DNA of 14,628 bases, taken from positions 1 to 14,628 of the forward strand of contig URWM01000011.1 in NCBI GenBank assembly GCA_900551655.1, read 5' to 3'. This DNA comes from an uncultured Collinsella sp. GTDB taxonomy: Bacteria; Actinomycetota; Coriobacteriia; Coriobacteriales; Coriobacteriaceae. The position numbers and the translations under genes were made by a program. The notes below the pieces were generated by a model. That model had not been told where the DNA came from, made no database searches, and worked only from the letters and a program-made list of their open reading frames with translations. This document shows positions 1 to 6,758 of this stretch, piece after piece. Numbering within the stretch: position 1 is the first letter of the stretch; the number at the start of each line of letters is the position of its first letter.

Positions 1-42
1 CCTAAGCCTTCGTCGGCAGCGTCAGATGTGTATAAGAGACAG
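1..42 (+). other. Untrimmed Nextera i5-side sequencing adapter
   Basis: Not genomic. Bases 10-23 are the Nextera read-1 overhang TCGTCGGCAGCGTC and bases 24-42 are the 19-bp Tn5 mosaic end AGATGTGTATAAGAGACAG. The octamer CTAAGCCT at 2-9 matches the i5 index I know as S508/E508, and base 1 is the last base of the P5 arm. Any reading frame crossing this stretch is artificial: the minus frame ends in the familiar adapter peptide LSLIHI, and the plus frame begins MCIRDS. Confidence 0.98.
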
Positions 43-879
43 CTGCTGCACGATCTCGTCGGTCATCTGCTTGGCACCGCTGGTTACCGACGTAACCAGG
101 CTCGAGGCCCCGTCAGTCAACTGCTCGAGCACGTTCTTGGACTCTGTGGACTCGGCCTTTTTCTTGTTCGATTTTGAGCTGGTCTCGCCTGACTTCTCCG
201 AGGTATCGGTCTTTTCCGCGGCGTCGGCTGCCTTTTGCTCGGCCTGTTCAATGCTGACGCGATATGTCTCGTCGACCTTTTGCGATACCCATACGCTCGC
301 GGGCACAAGCGCCATGCCGATCACGGCAACCACCAACACGCGCGTCGCCACACGGCGCAGGACAGCGCTCGTGCTCCAGCGTCCGTGAATGCCAAGCGAG
401 ACCGCAAAGAGCACCAGCGCAAACGGGATCAGGATGCCCAGACCAACCGACCACAAGATGGTCAGAAGATATTTCTCGAGGTAGAGCACGGCAAGCACGA
501 TGCCCAAGTTGCCCGAAAGCTGGGCGAGCTGCTCGGCGACCGGCGTTCCCGTATCGCCCGGCAGCGCCGTAATGCCCGCAGACAGCGCCACACACGAGGT
601 CGTGAGCGCCAGTACGTTACCTTTCTTTTGATCGATAACCTCGATGGTGGAGTCCCAAGTTTTGGTATCGGCGAAATGCGGACGAGCTACAAAGCCCGAC
701 AGCAGCGCCAGTACCACGAGCACAACGATAAAGCCAATCTGCAGCTTTTTGTTTGCGCACACGACGTCGGACAGGCTAGGCTGCAGCTCGGTTACCGTCG
801 TGTGCTCGGTTATCTGGACAGGACGCCCATGAGCCATCTCATGCGCATCTCTTTTTTGTATTGACCCGTTATCCGGCAT
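43..879 (-). CDS. Membrane protein of unknown function, C-terminus cut by contig end
   Basis: I do not recognise the family. From the start at 879 there are 279 genomic codons; the last six codons and the stop of the open frame come from adapter, so the true C-terminus is missing. A polar N-terminus (1-45) is followed by a strong membrane helix (about 47-66), an extracytoplasmic-looking stretch, a hydrophobic region probably making two helices (about 124-163), and another helix (about 180-199). The tail (203-279) is charged and Lys/Glu/Ser/Ala-rich; about 203-226 may be coiled coil. The start is supported by a strong GAGGAGGT ribosome site about 7 bases upstream, with a TATACT -10-like box before it. 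The gene follows lacF on the same strand but is separated by a terminator, so it is probably independent of sugar uptake. Confidence 0.8.
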
Positions 880-917
880 TTGGATACCTCCTCATTCCGG
901 CGTCTAATGCGAAAGGA

Positions 918-923
918 AGTATA
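918..923 (-). promoter_or_regulatory. Possible -10 box for the membrane protein gene
   Basis: On the minus strand this reads TATACT, about 40 bases before the start codon at 879 and ahead of the GAGGAGGT ribosome site. No convincing -35 hexamer lies 16-18 bases upstream, so the promoter call is tentative. Confidence 0.35.
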
Positions 924-975
924 CCCATCGAGCAAAAATCGAACGGGAGGACGCGCGACGGATGGCCGCGTGACC

Positions 976-1145
976 CGCTCGCCACGAAATGGGCCCATCT
1001 ACTACGTTTAACTGCCCATCCCCGGCCATGCCACATGGAGCAAAAACAAAACCGCAGGTAGAACGCCTGCAGTTTTTCATGAAACGCGGGTGTGGTCGGG
1101 GGTATCGGGTTAAACGTAGTAGATGGGCCGTTTTCGTGGCGAGCG
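976..1145. repeat. Large inverted repeat, 37-bp arms
   Basis: Bases 976-1012 and 1109-1145 are reverse complements at 35 of 37 positions; the two differences are adjacent (TG against AC, near 990). The next ~20 bases inward on each side remain partly complementary. The centre holds a small hairpin. The whole 170-bp block lies in the gap between the lacF terminator and the membrane-protein promoter. No flanking target-site duplication is obvious. It could be a miniature inverted-repeat transposable element, a large interspersed palindrome or a structured RNA. Confidence 0.85.
1048..1077. terminator. Small hairpin with A and T flanks at the centre of the inverted repeat
   Basis: GCAGG (1054-1058) pairs with CCTGC (1066-1070). 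One mismatch then leads into AAAAC pairing with GTTTT. The flanking A and T runs make it terminator-like in either direction. Because it sits at the centre of the 37-bp-arm inverted repeat, it may instead be the apical loop of that element. Confidence 0.4.
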
Positions 1146-1230
1146 TTGCCAACCGCCCCTCGGAAGACGGAGGAAAGCGGGTCATCTTAGCCTGTCGAGC
1201 CCTATTTCACCGCAACTTGGAGGAGAACAG

Positions 1231-1264
1231 AAAAAGCCCTGCCGCGGGTAGCGGCAGAGCTTTT
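1231..1264 (-). terminator. Rho-independent terminator of lacF
   Basis: On the minus strand a stem of CTGCCGC and GCGGCAG, extended by GC/GC across a mismatch, closes a five-base loop and is followed by TTTTT. It begins 28 bases after the lacF stop codon at 1292-1294, so transcription from the lacF side should end here. Confidence 0.85.
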
Positions 1265-1291
1265 GGAAGGGGACTTGGTTGTGAGAGCTCG

Positions 1292-1630
1292 TTAGGCGAG
1301 CTTAGCCTCGAGTGCGGCGATGCGCTTATAGGCATCGATGGTAAAGCGGGTCTGCTTCTCCAGGATCATGGTGGTCATGAGAGTATCCTGAGCGTGAGCC
1401 ATGATGAAGGTCATCTCCATCTCGCCGCCGCCGGCCTCCTGCGAAAGCAGCTTGGTCTGCGTGTCGTGGGCACCGATGAGTGCATCGCTGGCATCCTTGT
1501 GCAACTGCTCGGCCTTCTCAAAATCACCCTCGCGAGCAGCATCGAGCGCTGCGAGCAGATCGGTCTGGGCGTCACCCGCGTATGCGACGATCTCGAATCC
1601 AACCATCGAGATTTCTTCTTTGGTTGCCAT
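1292..1630 (-). CDS. lacF: PTS EIIA component, lactose/cellobiose family
   Basis: A 112-residue cytoplasmic phosphocarrier that would accept phosphate from HPr and pass it to the Cys of an EIIB domain. The N-terminal GFEIVAYAGDA (11-21) is the signature of lactose-type EIIA. The phosphorylated histidine should be His79 in MAHAQDTLMT, with Asp82 at the usual structural position. Length fits the family (about 100-115 residues). The ATG at 1630 has AAAGGAA about seven bases upstream. It lies 214 bases downstream of lacI1 on the same strand and ends in a terminator, whereas its partner EIICB is transcribed divergently from the far side of lacI1. It is the only EIIA in the window, so it probably serves more than one permease. 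A cellobiose-type EIIA is the alternative; the GFEIVAYAGDA block favours lactose. Confidence 0.93.
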   Translation of the reverse strand: MATKEEISMVGFEIVAYAGDAQTDLLAALDAAREGDFEKAEQLHKDASDALIGAHDTQTKLLSQEAGGGEMEMTFIMAHAQDTLMTTMILEKQTRFTIDAYKRIAALEAKLA

Positions 1631-1844
1631 ATTGCGTTCCTTTCACATATGAACCAATGGAGAGCATCGCGTCCGGGCATACGCGCTGCGTTCTGTATGG
1701 CAGAAACATTAACATTCAAACAAAAAAGAACAGCGCAAAACGTAATTTCAAGCTATGAACGGTCACTTTTCGCCCGTGAACGGTTTTTAAACCAATTTGA
1801 ACAATATCGAACACAATTAGCGGCAACCCAAACAGACCCGCGCC
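1631..1844. promoter_or_regulatory. AT-rich gap between lacI1 and lacF with repeated motifs
   Basis: Noticeably richer in A and T than the flanking genes, so probably holds the lacF promoter, though I cannot fix -10 and -35 boxes. TGAACGGT occurs twice in the same orientation (1756-1763 and 1777-1784), 21 bases apart, two helical turns. On the minus strand 1716-1696 reads AATGTTAATGTT, then TCT, then GCCATA, resembling the lacE operator AATGTTAACGTTGCCATT with one substitution and three inserted bases. ACAATATCGAACA at 1801-1813 recurs upstream of other modules. No terminator is visible just after lacI1, so read-through from lacI1 into lacF is possible. Confidence 0.45.
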
Positions 1845-2849
1845 CTAGCGTACATCGCGCACCGTATCGCCCTCGACGAGCACGCCCGGAAACAGCATGT
1901 GCTCCACACCGGGTGCAACGCCCTCGGCGCCAGCAATCTTGTCGACCGCCCACATGCCGACGCGCCTGTTATCAAAGCGCACCGTGGTCAGGCGACAATC
2001 GGGCACAATATCGCCCAGGCTGTCGTCAACACCCGCCACGCTCACGTCCTCGGGCACGCGCTTTCCGCGCGACTCGAGTCCGCGAATGCAGCCGTAGGCC
2101 ATGGCGTCGTTGGAGGCATAGATGGCAGTACAGGTCGGATCATCCGCCAGGGCTTGACCTGCGGCATATCCGCTCTGCGCCGTCCAATCGCCACGGATAA
2201 GTCGCGGTGGCTCAATGCCATGCGCACGCAATGTCTCGCGCCAGCCTTCCTCGCGCCGCATGCCCGAAAGCGAGCGCTCGGGGCACGAGATAAAGTGCAC
2301 GGTTTTGTGCCCCCGCCCCAGCAAGTACTCGACCACCTGGCGCGAGCAATCGAACTGGTCGTTATCGACCGTTGAACAGAGCGGGTGCTCCAACATCGTA
2401 ACGAGCACCGTCTGCATGCCGGGCAGCGGTTCAAAGGTGCCAAAGTCCGCCGGCATGCGGTTCATGATCACGACCATGCCGTCCACTGGCAGTGCGCTCA
2501 TGCGCGACGATGCGCTCTCGAGGGTATACGGATGCCCGTCTACTTTAGTGAGGGTAATGGCGTAGCCATGTTTGTCGGCCGCGGCGGCAAAGCCCTCCAT
2601 ACGGTCGAGGTTGCCGGTACCGGTAATGTTGAACATGGCGACGCCGACGGTCTTGAACTTGCCGCGACGCAGCGACCGGCCGGCAAAGTTTGGACGATAC
2701 CCCAGCTCGCGCATGGCGGCACGCACGCGTTCCTTGGTCTCGGGGCGCACGCTGGGCGAATCGTGCACGGTGCGCGAGACCGTCTGCTCCGAGACGCCCG
2801 CGAGACGCGCCACGTCCTTAACGGAAACCGATTTTTTAACAGCGGCCAT
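1845..2849 (-). CDS. LacI-family transcriptional repressor 1
   Basis: A 334-residue regulator of normal family length. The helix-turn-helix spans about residues 10-29 (VKDVARLAGVSEQTVSR); the two recognition-helix residues that usually set specificity are Glu21 and Gln22. The hinge helix (about 51-62) ends with the intercalating Leu60. The rest is a periplasmic-binding-protein-like sugar-sensing domain, with the usual YASNDAMA and VPEDVSVAGVDDS blocks. VSRTVHD replaces the commoner VSRVLN. It is divergent from lacE, sharing a 357-bp intergenic region with two palindromic sites at 3008 and 3128, so it is the likely repressor of lacE-lacG and perhaps of lacF downstream. The ATG at 2849 has only a weak AAAGA site. 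Lactose PTS operons in Firmicutes typically use a DeoR-type LacR, so this is a different regulatory solution. Confidence 0.92.
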   Translation of the reverse strand: MAAVKKSVSVKDVARLAGVSEQTVSRTVHDSPSVRPETKERVRAAMRELGYRPNFAGRSLRRGKFKTVGVAMFNITGTGNLDRMEGFAAAADKHGYAITLTKVDGHPYTLESASSRMSALPVDGMVVIMNRMPADFGTFEPLPGMQTVLVTMLEHPLCSTVDNDQFDCSRQVVEYLLGRGHKTVHFISCPERSLSGMRREEGWRETLRAHGIEPPRLIRGDWTAQSGYAAGQALADDPTCTAIYASNDAMAYGCIRGLESRGKRVPEDVSVAGVDDSLGDIVPDCRLTTVRFDNRRVGMWAVDKIAGAEGVAPGVEHMLFPGVLVEGDTVRDVR

Positions 2850-3007
2850 AGGTCGATCTTTCTATGTCAACGATGCCATTGGTGGCACCTTGCGCAGTCA
2901 TTTTTAACGCCTTCAAGTATATCCAACGCCTCCCCCACCATACGCTCACCACCCAAAACCTACCGTTCACCGACAATCCCGCTTCCCCGAACGGCTTTTG
3001 TCGACCA

Positions 3008-3025
3008 AATGTTAACGTTGCCATT
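3008..3025. promoter_or_regulatory. LacI-type operator O1, lacE/lacI1 region
   Basis: AATGTTAACGTTGCCATT is an imperfect palindrome about a central CG: AATG/CATT and AAC/GTT are symmetric and only two inner pairs break symmetry. Length and CG centre fit LacI-family operators. It lies about 160 bases from the lacI1 start and about 180 from the lacE start. Confidence 0.7.
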
Positions 3026-3127
3026 GTGCAAACACAGAGCCACCGGGCGGCTCAAACGTTTACGCGTAAGGAATCGACGGTTCGCAGGCACAGGAACCCC
3101 CGATTCGCGTCTTTTTTTGTGCCGCAA

Positions 3128-3145
3128 AATGGCAACGTCAACATT
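3128..3145. promoter_or_regulatory. LacI-type operator O2, lacE proximal
   Basis: AATGGCAACGTCAACATT; its reverse complement, AATGTTGACGTTGCCATT, differs from O1 by a single base. The centre lies exactly 120 bases from that of O1, in the opposite orientation, and about 70 bases before the lacE start. The pair could support repression by DNA looping. Confidence 0.72.
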
Positions 3146-3206
3146 TTGGCAACCGAACGCCAAAAGCTACCATCGTTGCTAACCCACCGACTCTTAGGAG
3201 CTTTGC

Positions 3207-4982
3207 ATGGAGCAACTCATCGCCACCATCGAAAAGGGCCAGCCCTTTTTCAACGCGATCGCCCGCAACAAGTACCTCAAGGCGATCCGCGACGGCTTTA
3301 TCTCCGTCATCCCCATCATCATCTTCTCGTCCATCTTCTGCCTGGTAGCCTCGGTCCCCAACATCTGGGGTTTCTATTGGCCCGATGACATCAACAACGC
3401 CCTGTGGAAGTGCTACAACTACTCCATGGGCATCCTGGCCATCGCCTGCGCCGCCACCACCGCCAAGCACTTCGCCGACGCTCAGAACCGCGACCTGCCC
3501 AAGAATAACCAGATTAACTTTATCTCATGCATGTGCGCGGCCATCATCGGCTTCTTGCTCCTTTCGAGCGACACCATCGCCACGGACGCCGCCAGCGGCT
3601 TCAACACCACCTACCTTGGTTCCAAAGGCCTGCTGACCGCCTTCATCGCCGCGTTTGTGACCGGCATCATCTATAAGTTCTTCATCAAGCGCAACATCAC
3701 CGTCAAGATGCCCGAGCAGGTTCCGCCCAACATCTCGCAGACCTTTAAGGACATCATCCCCTTCTCCGTCTGCATCACCGTCTTTTGGGTTTTTGACATC
3801 GTCTTCCGCGCTGCTTTTGGCTTCTGCTTTGCCCAGGGTGTCATCCAGGTGTTCCAGCCCCTGTTCACCGCTGCCGATGGCTACATCGGCCTCGCTGTGA
3901 TCTACGGCGCCATGAGCCTGTTCTGGTTCGTCGGCGTCCACGGCCCCTCGATCGTCGAGCCCGCCATCGCCGCCGCCCTTGTTGCCAACATGACCGACAA
4001 CCTGGCCGCATTCCAGGCTGGCCAGCACGCTTCCGCTGTCCTGACCCAGGGTGCCCAGTACTTCGTCGTCTGCATGGGCGGCACCGGCGCCACGCTCGTC
4101 CTGGTCTTTATGTTCTGCTTCCTGGCCAAGTCTCAGGAGATGCGCGCCGTCGGTAAGGCCGCCATCGTCCCCGTCTGCTTTGCCGTCAACGAGCCGCTGC
4201 TGTTCGCCGCACCCATCGTGCTCAACCCCGTCTTCTTTGTCCCGTTTGTCTTTGCCCCGATCGCCAACATCTGGATCCTCAAGATCTTTATCGACTTCTT
4301 GGGCATGAACGGCTTTATGTACACCCTGCCCTGGACCGTTCCCGGCCCCATCGGCACCATCATGGGCTTGGGCTTCCAGCCGCTCGCCTTTGTGATGCTC
4401 GCCCTCATCCTGGTCGTCGACTTCGTCCTGTACTACCCGTTCTTCCGTGCATATGACGCCCAGAAGTGCGCCGAGGAGGCCGAGATCTCCCAGGAGGAGC
4501 TCGCCGCCAAGAACGCCGAGAAGGCCGCCAAGCTCAACGACGCCTTCCAGGGCAAGGCCGATGCCAAGAGCGTTGCCGCCGGCGCCGCAGCCGAGGCCGT
4601 GAAGGCCGACGCCCCTGCCGCTTCTGCAGCACCCGCTGCCGAGGCAACGACCGCCAGCGACCTTAACGGCAAGCGCGTACTCGTGCTCTGCCAGGGTGGC
4701 GGTACCTCGGGCCTGCTCGCCAACGCGCTGGCCAAGGCTGCCAAGGAGCGCGGCATCGATCTTGAAACCGCCGCCGAGGCCTATGGCAACCACGTGGATA
4801 TGCTCCCCGACTTTGACCTGGTCGTCCTGGCCCCGCAGGCTGCCAGCTACCTGGCCGACCTGCAGAAAGACTGCGAGCGTGTGGGCAACAAGTGCGTCGC
4901 CTGCCGTGGCAAGCAGTACATCGAGCTCTCCCAGAACGGCGACAAGTCTCTCGCCTTCGTCTCCGAGCAACTATCGAAGTAA
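3207..4982 (+). CDS. lacE: PTS lactose-type EIICB permease
   Basis: A 591-residue membrane permease that imports and phosphorylates a beta-galactoside, most likely lactose. Residues 1-415 form the EIIC domain with many hydrophobic helices; His245 (VGVHGPS) and Glu329 (VNEPLLF) sit at the positions that contact sugar in the related ChbC structure. An Ala/Glu/Lys-rich linker (about 416-486) leads to the EIIB domain (489-591), whose phospho-cysteine is Cys495 in VLCQGGGTSGLLANAL. IRDGF, RDLPKNNQINF, MPEQVPPNISQTFKDIIPF and GQHA match classical LacE closely as I remember it, better than the other two permeases here do. AGGAG lies seven bases before the ATG. It is first in an operon with lacG, 66 bases downstream, and likely repressed by LacI1. 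The EIIA partner is probably LacF at 1292-1630. Confidence 0.95.
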   Translation: MEQLIATIEKGQPFFNAIARNKYLKAIRDGFISVIPIIIFSSIFCLVASVPNIWGFYWPDDINNALWKCYNYSMGILAIACAATTAKHFADAQNRDLPKNNQINFISCMCAAIIGFLLLSSDTIATDAASGFNTTYLGSKGLLTAFIAAFVTGIIYKFFIKRNITVKMPEQVPPNISQTFKDIIPFSVCITVFWVFDIVFRAAFGFCFAQGVIQVFQPLFTAADGYIGLAVIYGAMSLFWFVGVHGPSIVEPAIAAALVANMTDNLAAFQAGQHASAVLTQGAQYFVVCMGGTGATLVLVFMFCFLAKSQEMRAVGKAAIVPVCFAVNEPLLFAAPIVLNPVFFVPFVFAPIANIWILKIFIDFLGMNGFMYTLPWTVPGPIGTIMGLGFQPLAFVMLALILVVDFVLYYPFFRAYDAQKCAEEAEISQEELAAKNAEKAAKLNDAFQGKADAKSVAAGAAAEAVKADAPAASAAPAAEATTASDLNGKRVLVLCQGGGTSGLLANALAKAAKERGIDLETAAEAYGNHVDMLPDFDLVVLAPQAASYLADLQKDCERVGNKCVACRGKQYIELSQNGDKSLAFVSEQLSK

Positions 4983-4991
4983 GTAACGCCC

Positions 4992-5035
4992 AGGGCCAGC
5001 CGACCATCAACAGCCGGTTGGCCCTTCGATTTAGA
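4992..5035 (+). terminator. Intercistronic hairpin between lacE and lacG
   Basis: AGGGCCAGCCG (4992-5002) pairs with CGGTTGGCCCT (5025-5035) as an 11-bp stem with one G-U pair and a 22-base loop. Only a poor T-run follows, so it is more likely a processing or partial-termination point than a full stop. It would adjust the lacG to lacE transcript ratio. Confidence 0.6.
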
Positions 5036-5048
5036 CGATTGGATCATC

Positions 5049-6488
5049 ATGTCCGTTAATCCTGCTAGCGTCACCAACCCGCCTGCGCAGTTTCCCGAGG
5101 ACTTTGTCTTTGGCGGCGCCACTGCTGCCTACCAGGTAGAGGGCGAGACCCGCACTCACGGTAAGGGCAAGGTTGCCTGGGACGACTTCCTGGAGGCCCA
5201 GGGGCGCTTTTCCCCCGATCCCGCTTCGGACTTCTATAACCAGTACCCCGTCGACCTGGAGCTGTGCGAGGAATTCGGCATCAACGGCATCCGCCTCTCC
5301 ATCGCTTGGAGCCGCATCTTCCCCAACGGCACCGGCGAGATCAACCCCGAGGGTGTCCAGTTCTACCACGACCTTTTCGCCGAGTGCCACAAGCACCACG
5401 TTGAGCCGTTTGTCACACTGCATCACTTCGATACGCCGCTTCCCCTCTTTGAGAAGGGCGATTTCCTCAACCGCGAGACCATCGACGCCTTTGTGGACTT
5501 TGCCACCTTCTGCTTTAAGGAGTACGCCGACCAGGTGACCTACTGGTTCACCTTTAACGAGATCTGGGCCGACGCCTCCAACACCTACATCGAGGGCACC
5601 TTCCCCGGTGGCGTCAAGGCGCATCTGGCCGAGGCCTTCCAGTGCGAGCACAACATGATGCTCGCCCACGCCAAGGCCGTGCTGGCCTTCCACAACGGCG
5701 GCTTTAAGGGCAAGATCGGCGTCATCCAGTCGCTGGAGTTCAAGTACCCGCTCAACGAGAACGACCCCGCCGACATCAAAGCCGCCAACAACGAGCACGT
5801 GCTGCAGAACCAGTTTCTGCTCGACGCCACCTTCCGCGGCGACTATGCCCCCGACACCCTCGAGTGCGCCAACCGCCTGGCTGCCGTCTCGGGCGGCACC
5901 ATCGAGATCCTGGACGAGGACCTCGAGATTATGCGCGAGGCCGCGCTCTACAACGACTACCTGGGCGTTAACAACTACCAGTGCCGCTTCTTGAAGGCTT
6001 ACGATGGCGAGAACGACCTGCACCACAACGGTACGGGCGAGAAGGGCACCGGCCGCTGGCGCGTTAAGGGTATTGGCGAGCATGTGAACAAGCCCGGCAT
6101 CCCCACCACCGACTGGGACTGGATCATCTATCCCGAGGGTCTGTTCGATCTGCTCGTCTACATTAAGCAGCGCTACCCCAACTACAAGCAGATCTTCATC
6201 ACCGAGAACGGCATGGGCTACAAGGACCCCTACAAGGACGGTTTTGTGGACGACCAGCCGCGCATCGACTACATCGAGCAGCACCTGCGCTGGTTGCTCA
6301 AGGCCATGGAGGTTGGCGTCAACGTAGGCGGCTACTTCCTGTGGAGCCTGCAGGATCAGTTCTCCTGGACCAATGGCTACAACAAGCGTTACGGCTTCTT
6401 CTACGTTGACTTTGAAACCCAGAAGCGCACGCCCAAGGCAAGCGCATACTGGTATAAGCACGTGGCGCAGACCCGTCGTCTGGACTAG
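5049..6488 (+). CDS. lacG: 6-phospho-beta-galactosidase, glycoside hydrolase family 1
   Basis: A 479-residue cytoplasmic enzyme that would hydrolyse lactose-6-phosphate to glucose and galactose-6-phosphate by the retaining mechanism of the family. The acid/base is Glu171 (FTFNEI) and the nucleophile Glu386 (ITENGMGYKD). The phosphate pocket residues Ser439, Lys446 and Tyr448 in FSWTNGYNKRYG align with LacG Ser428, Lys435 and Tyr437. FGGATAAYQVEG near the N-terminus, PASDFYNQYPVDLEL, HVEPFVTLHHFDTP and TDWDWIIYPEGL closely match LacG as I remember it. A beta-glucoside-6-phosphate substrate cannot be excluded. It follows lacE by 66 bases, with a hairpin in the gap and only a weak ribosome site before the ATG, and ends before a strong terminator. 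No galactose-6-phosphate pathway genes are nearby. Confidence 0.93.
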   Translation: MSVNPASVTNPPAQFPEDFVFGGATAAYQVEGETRTHGKGKVAWDDFLEAQGRFSPDPASDFYNQYPVDLELCEEFGINGIRLSIAWSRIFPNGTGEINPEGVQFYHDLFAECHKHHVEPFVTLHHFDTPLPLFEKGDFLNRETIDAFVDFATFCFKEYADQVTYWFTFNEIWADASNTYIEGTFPGGVKAHLAEAFQCEHNMMLAHAKAVLAFHNGGFKGKIGVIQSLEFKYPLNENDPADIKAANNEHVLQNQFLLDATFRGDYAPDTLECANRLAAVSGGTIEILDEDLEIMREAALYNDYLGVNNYQCRFLKAYDGENDLHHNGTGEKGTGRWRVKGIGEHVNKPGIPTTDWDWIIYPEGLFDLLVYIKQRYPNYKQIFITENGMGYKDPYKDGFVDDQPRIDYIEQHLRWLLKAMEVGVNVGGYFLWSLQDQFSWTNGYNKRYGFFYVDFETQKRTPKASAYWYKHVAQTRRLD

Positions 6489-6548
6489 CGGCTTGCGACG
6501 AGCGGTTGGCGGAATTGCACCGCCCACATAACCTGTCCCCATTTCTCA

Positions 6549-6592
6549 GCCGGGGGCGGCACGTCACACGGCGCGCCGCCCCCGGCCTTTTT
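6549..6592 (+). terminator. Strong rho-independent terminator after lacG
   Basis: GCCGGGGGCGGC (6549-6560) pairs perfectly with GCCGCCCCCGGC (6575-6586), a 12-bp GC stem with a 14-base loop, followed by CTTTTT. It begins 60 bases after the lacG stop and ends the lacE-lacG operon. Confidence 0.92.
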
Positions 6593-6599
6593 GGGCGGG

Positions 6600-6670
6600 T
6601 CCGTTTGTCTCAATCTGTAACATCTAGCCGAGTTTTTGGGTCCTAGCTGTTACAGATTGAGACGAACAGG
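6600..6670. repeat. Palindromic element copy A (subtype I)
   Basis: A ~70-bp palindrome. The left arm contains GTCTCAATCTGTAACA and the right arm its exact reverse complement, TGTTACAGATTGAGAC; CTAG/CTAG pairs further in. The loop is T-rich. It lies 7 bases after the lacG terminator in a convergent gap. From its TCTCAAT on, about 59 of 63 bases are identical to copy C, 5 kb away. Confidence 0.9.
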
Positions 6671-6680
6671 ATTGCTCTTT

Positions 6681-6750
6681 CCGAAGAATCTAAATCTGTA
6701 ACACGTAGCCCGCTTTTGACCGTCTACCTGTTACAAATCGAGACAAACGG
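6681..6750. repeat. Palindromic element copy B (subtype II)
   Basis: Second element, ten bases after copy A and eight bases before the lacI2 stop codon at 6759. The arms are built on ATCTGTAACA and TGTTACAAAT and are less perfect than in the other copies. Its centre, CTTTTGACCGTCTA, is shared with copy D and differs from A, C and E, which defines the second subtype. Confidence 0.85.
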
Positions 6751-6758
6751 AGTAGGAC

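Larger units (their letters stand above)
2850..3206. promoter_or_regulatory. Divergent regulatory region between lacI1 and lacE
   Basis: A 357-bp region without a gene. It contains the two operator-like palindromes listed separately and a minus-strand TATACT at 2921-2916 that may be the -10 of lacI1. CCGTTC (2963-2968) and GAACGG (2989-2994) form an inverted repeat, the first within a TGAACGGT on the minus strand. AAACGTTT at 3054-3061 is a short palindrome. AGGAG seven bases before the ATG at 3207 is a good lacE ribosome site. Confidence 0.6.

Noticed and set aside
26-388. Plus-strand frame starting MCIRDS
   Set aside because: Its start lies inside the Nextera mosaic end and the rest is antisense to the membrane protein gene.
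989-2200. 403-codon open frame on the plus strand
   Set aside because: It crosses the inverted repeat, the lacF terminator, lacF and part of lacI1 in antisense; composition is Arg/Pro/His-rich and no domain is visible.
5031-6542. 503-codon open frame on the minus strand opposite lacG
   Set aside because: It is antisense to a gene with intact GH1 catalytic motifs; the translation is low-complexity Val/Gly/Asp-rich sequence typical of GC-rich codon bias, without domains.
6600-6750. Palindromes as LacI operators
   Set aside because: They lie at 3' ends between convergent genes, are far longer than operators, and lack the AATG..ACGT..CATT core.
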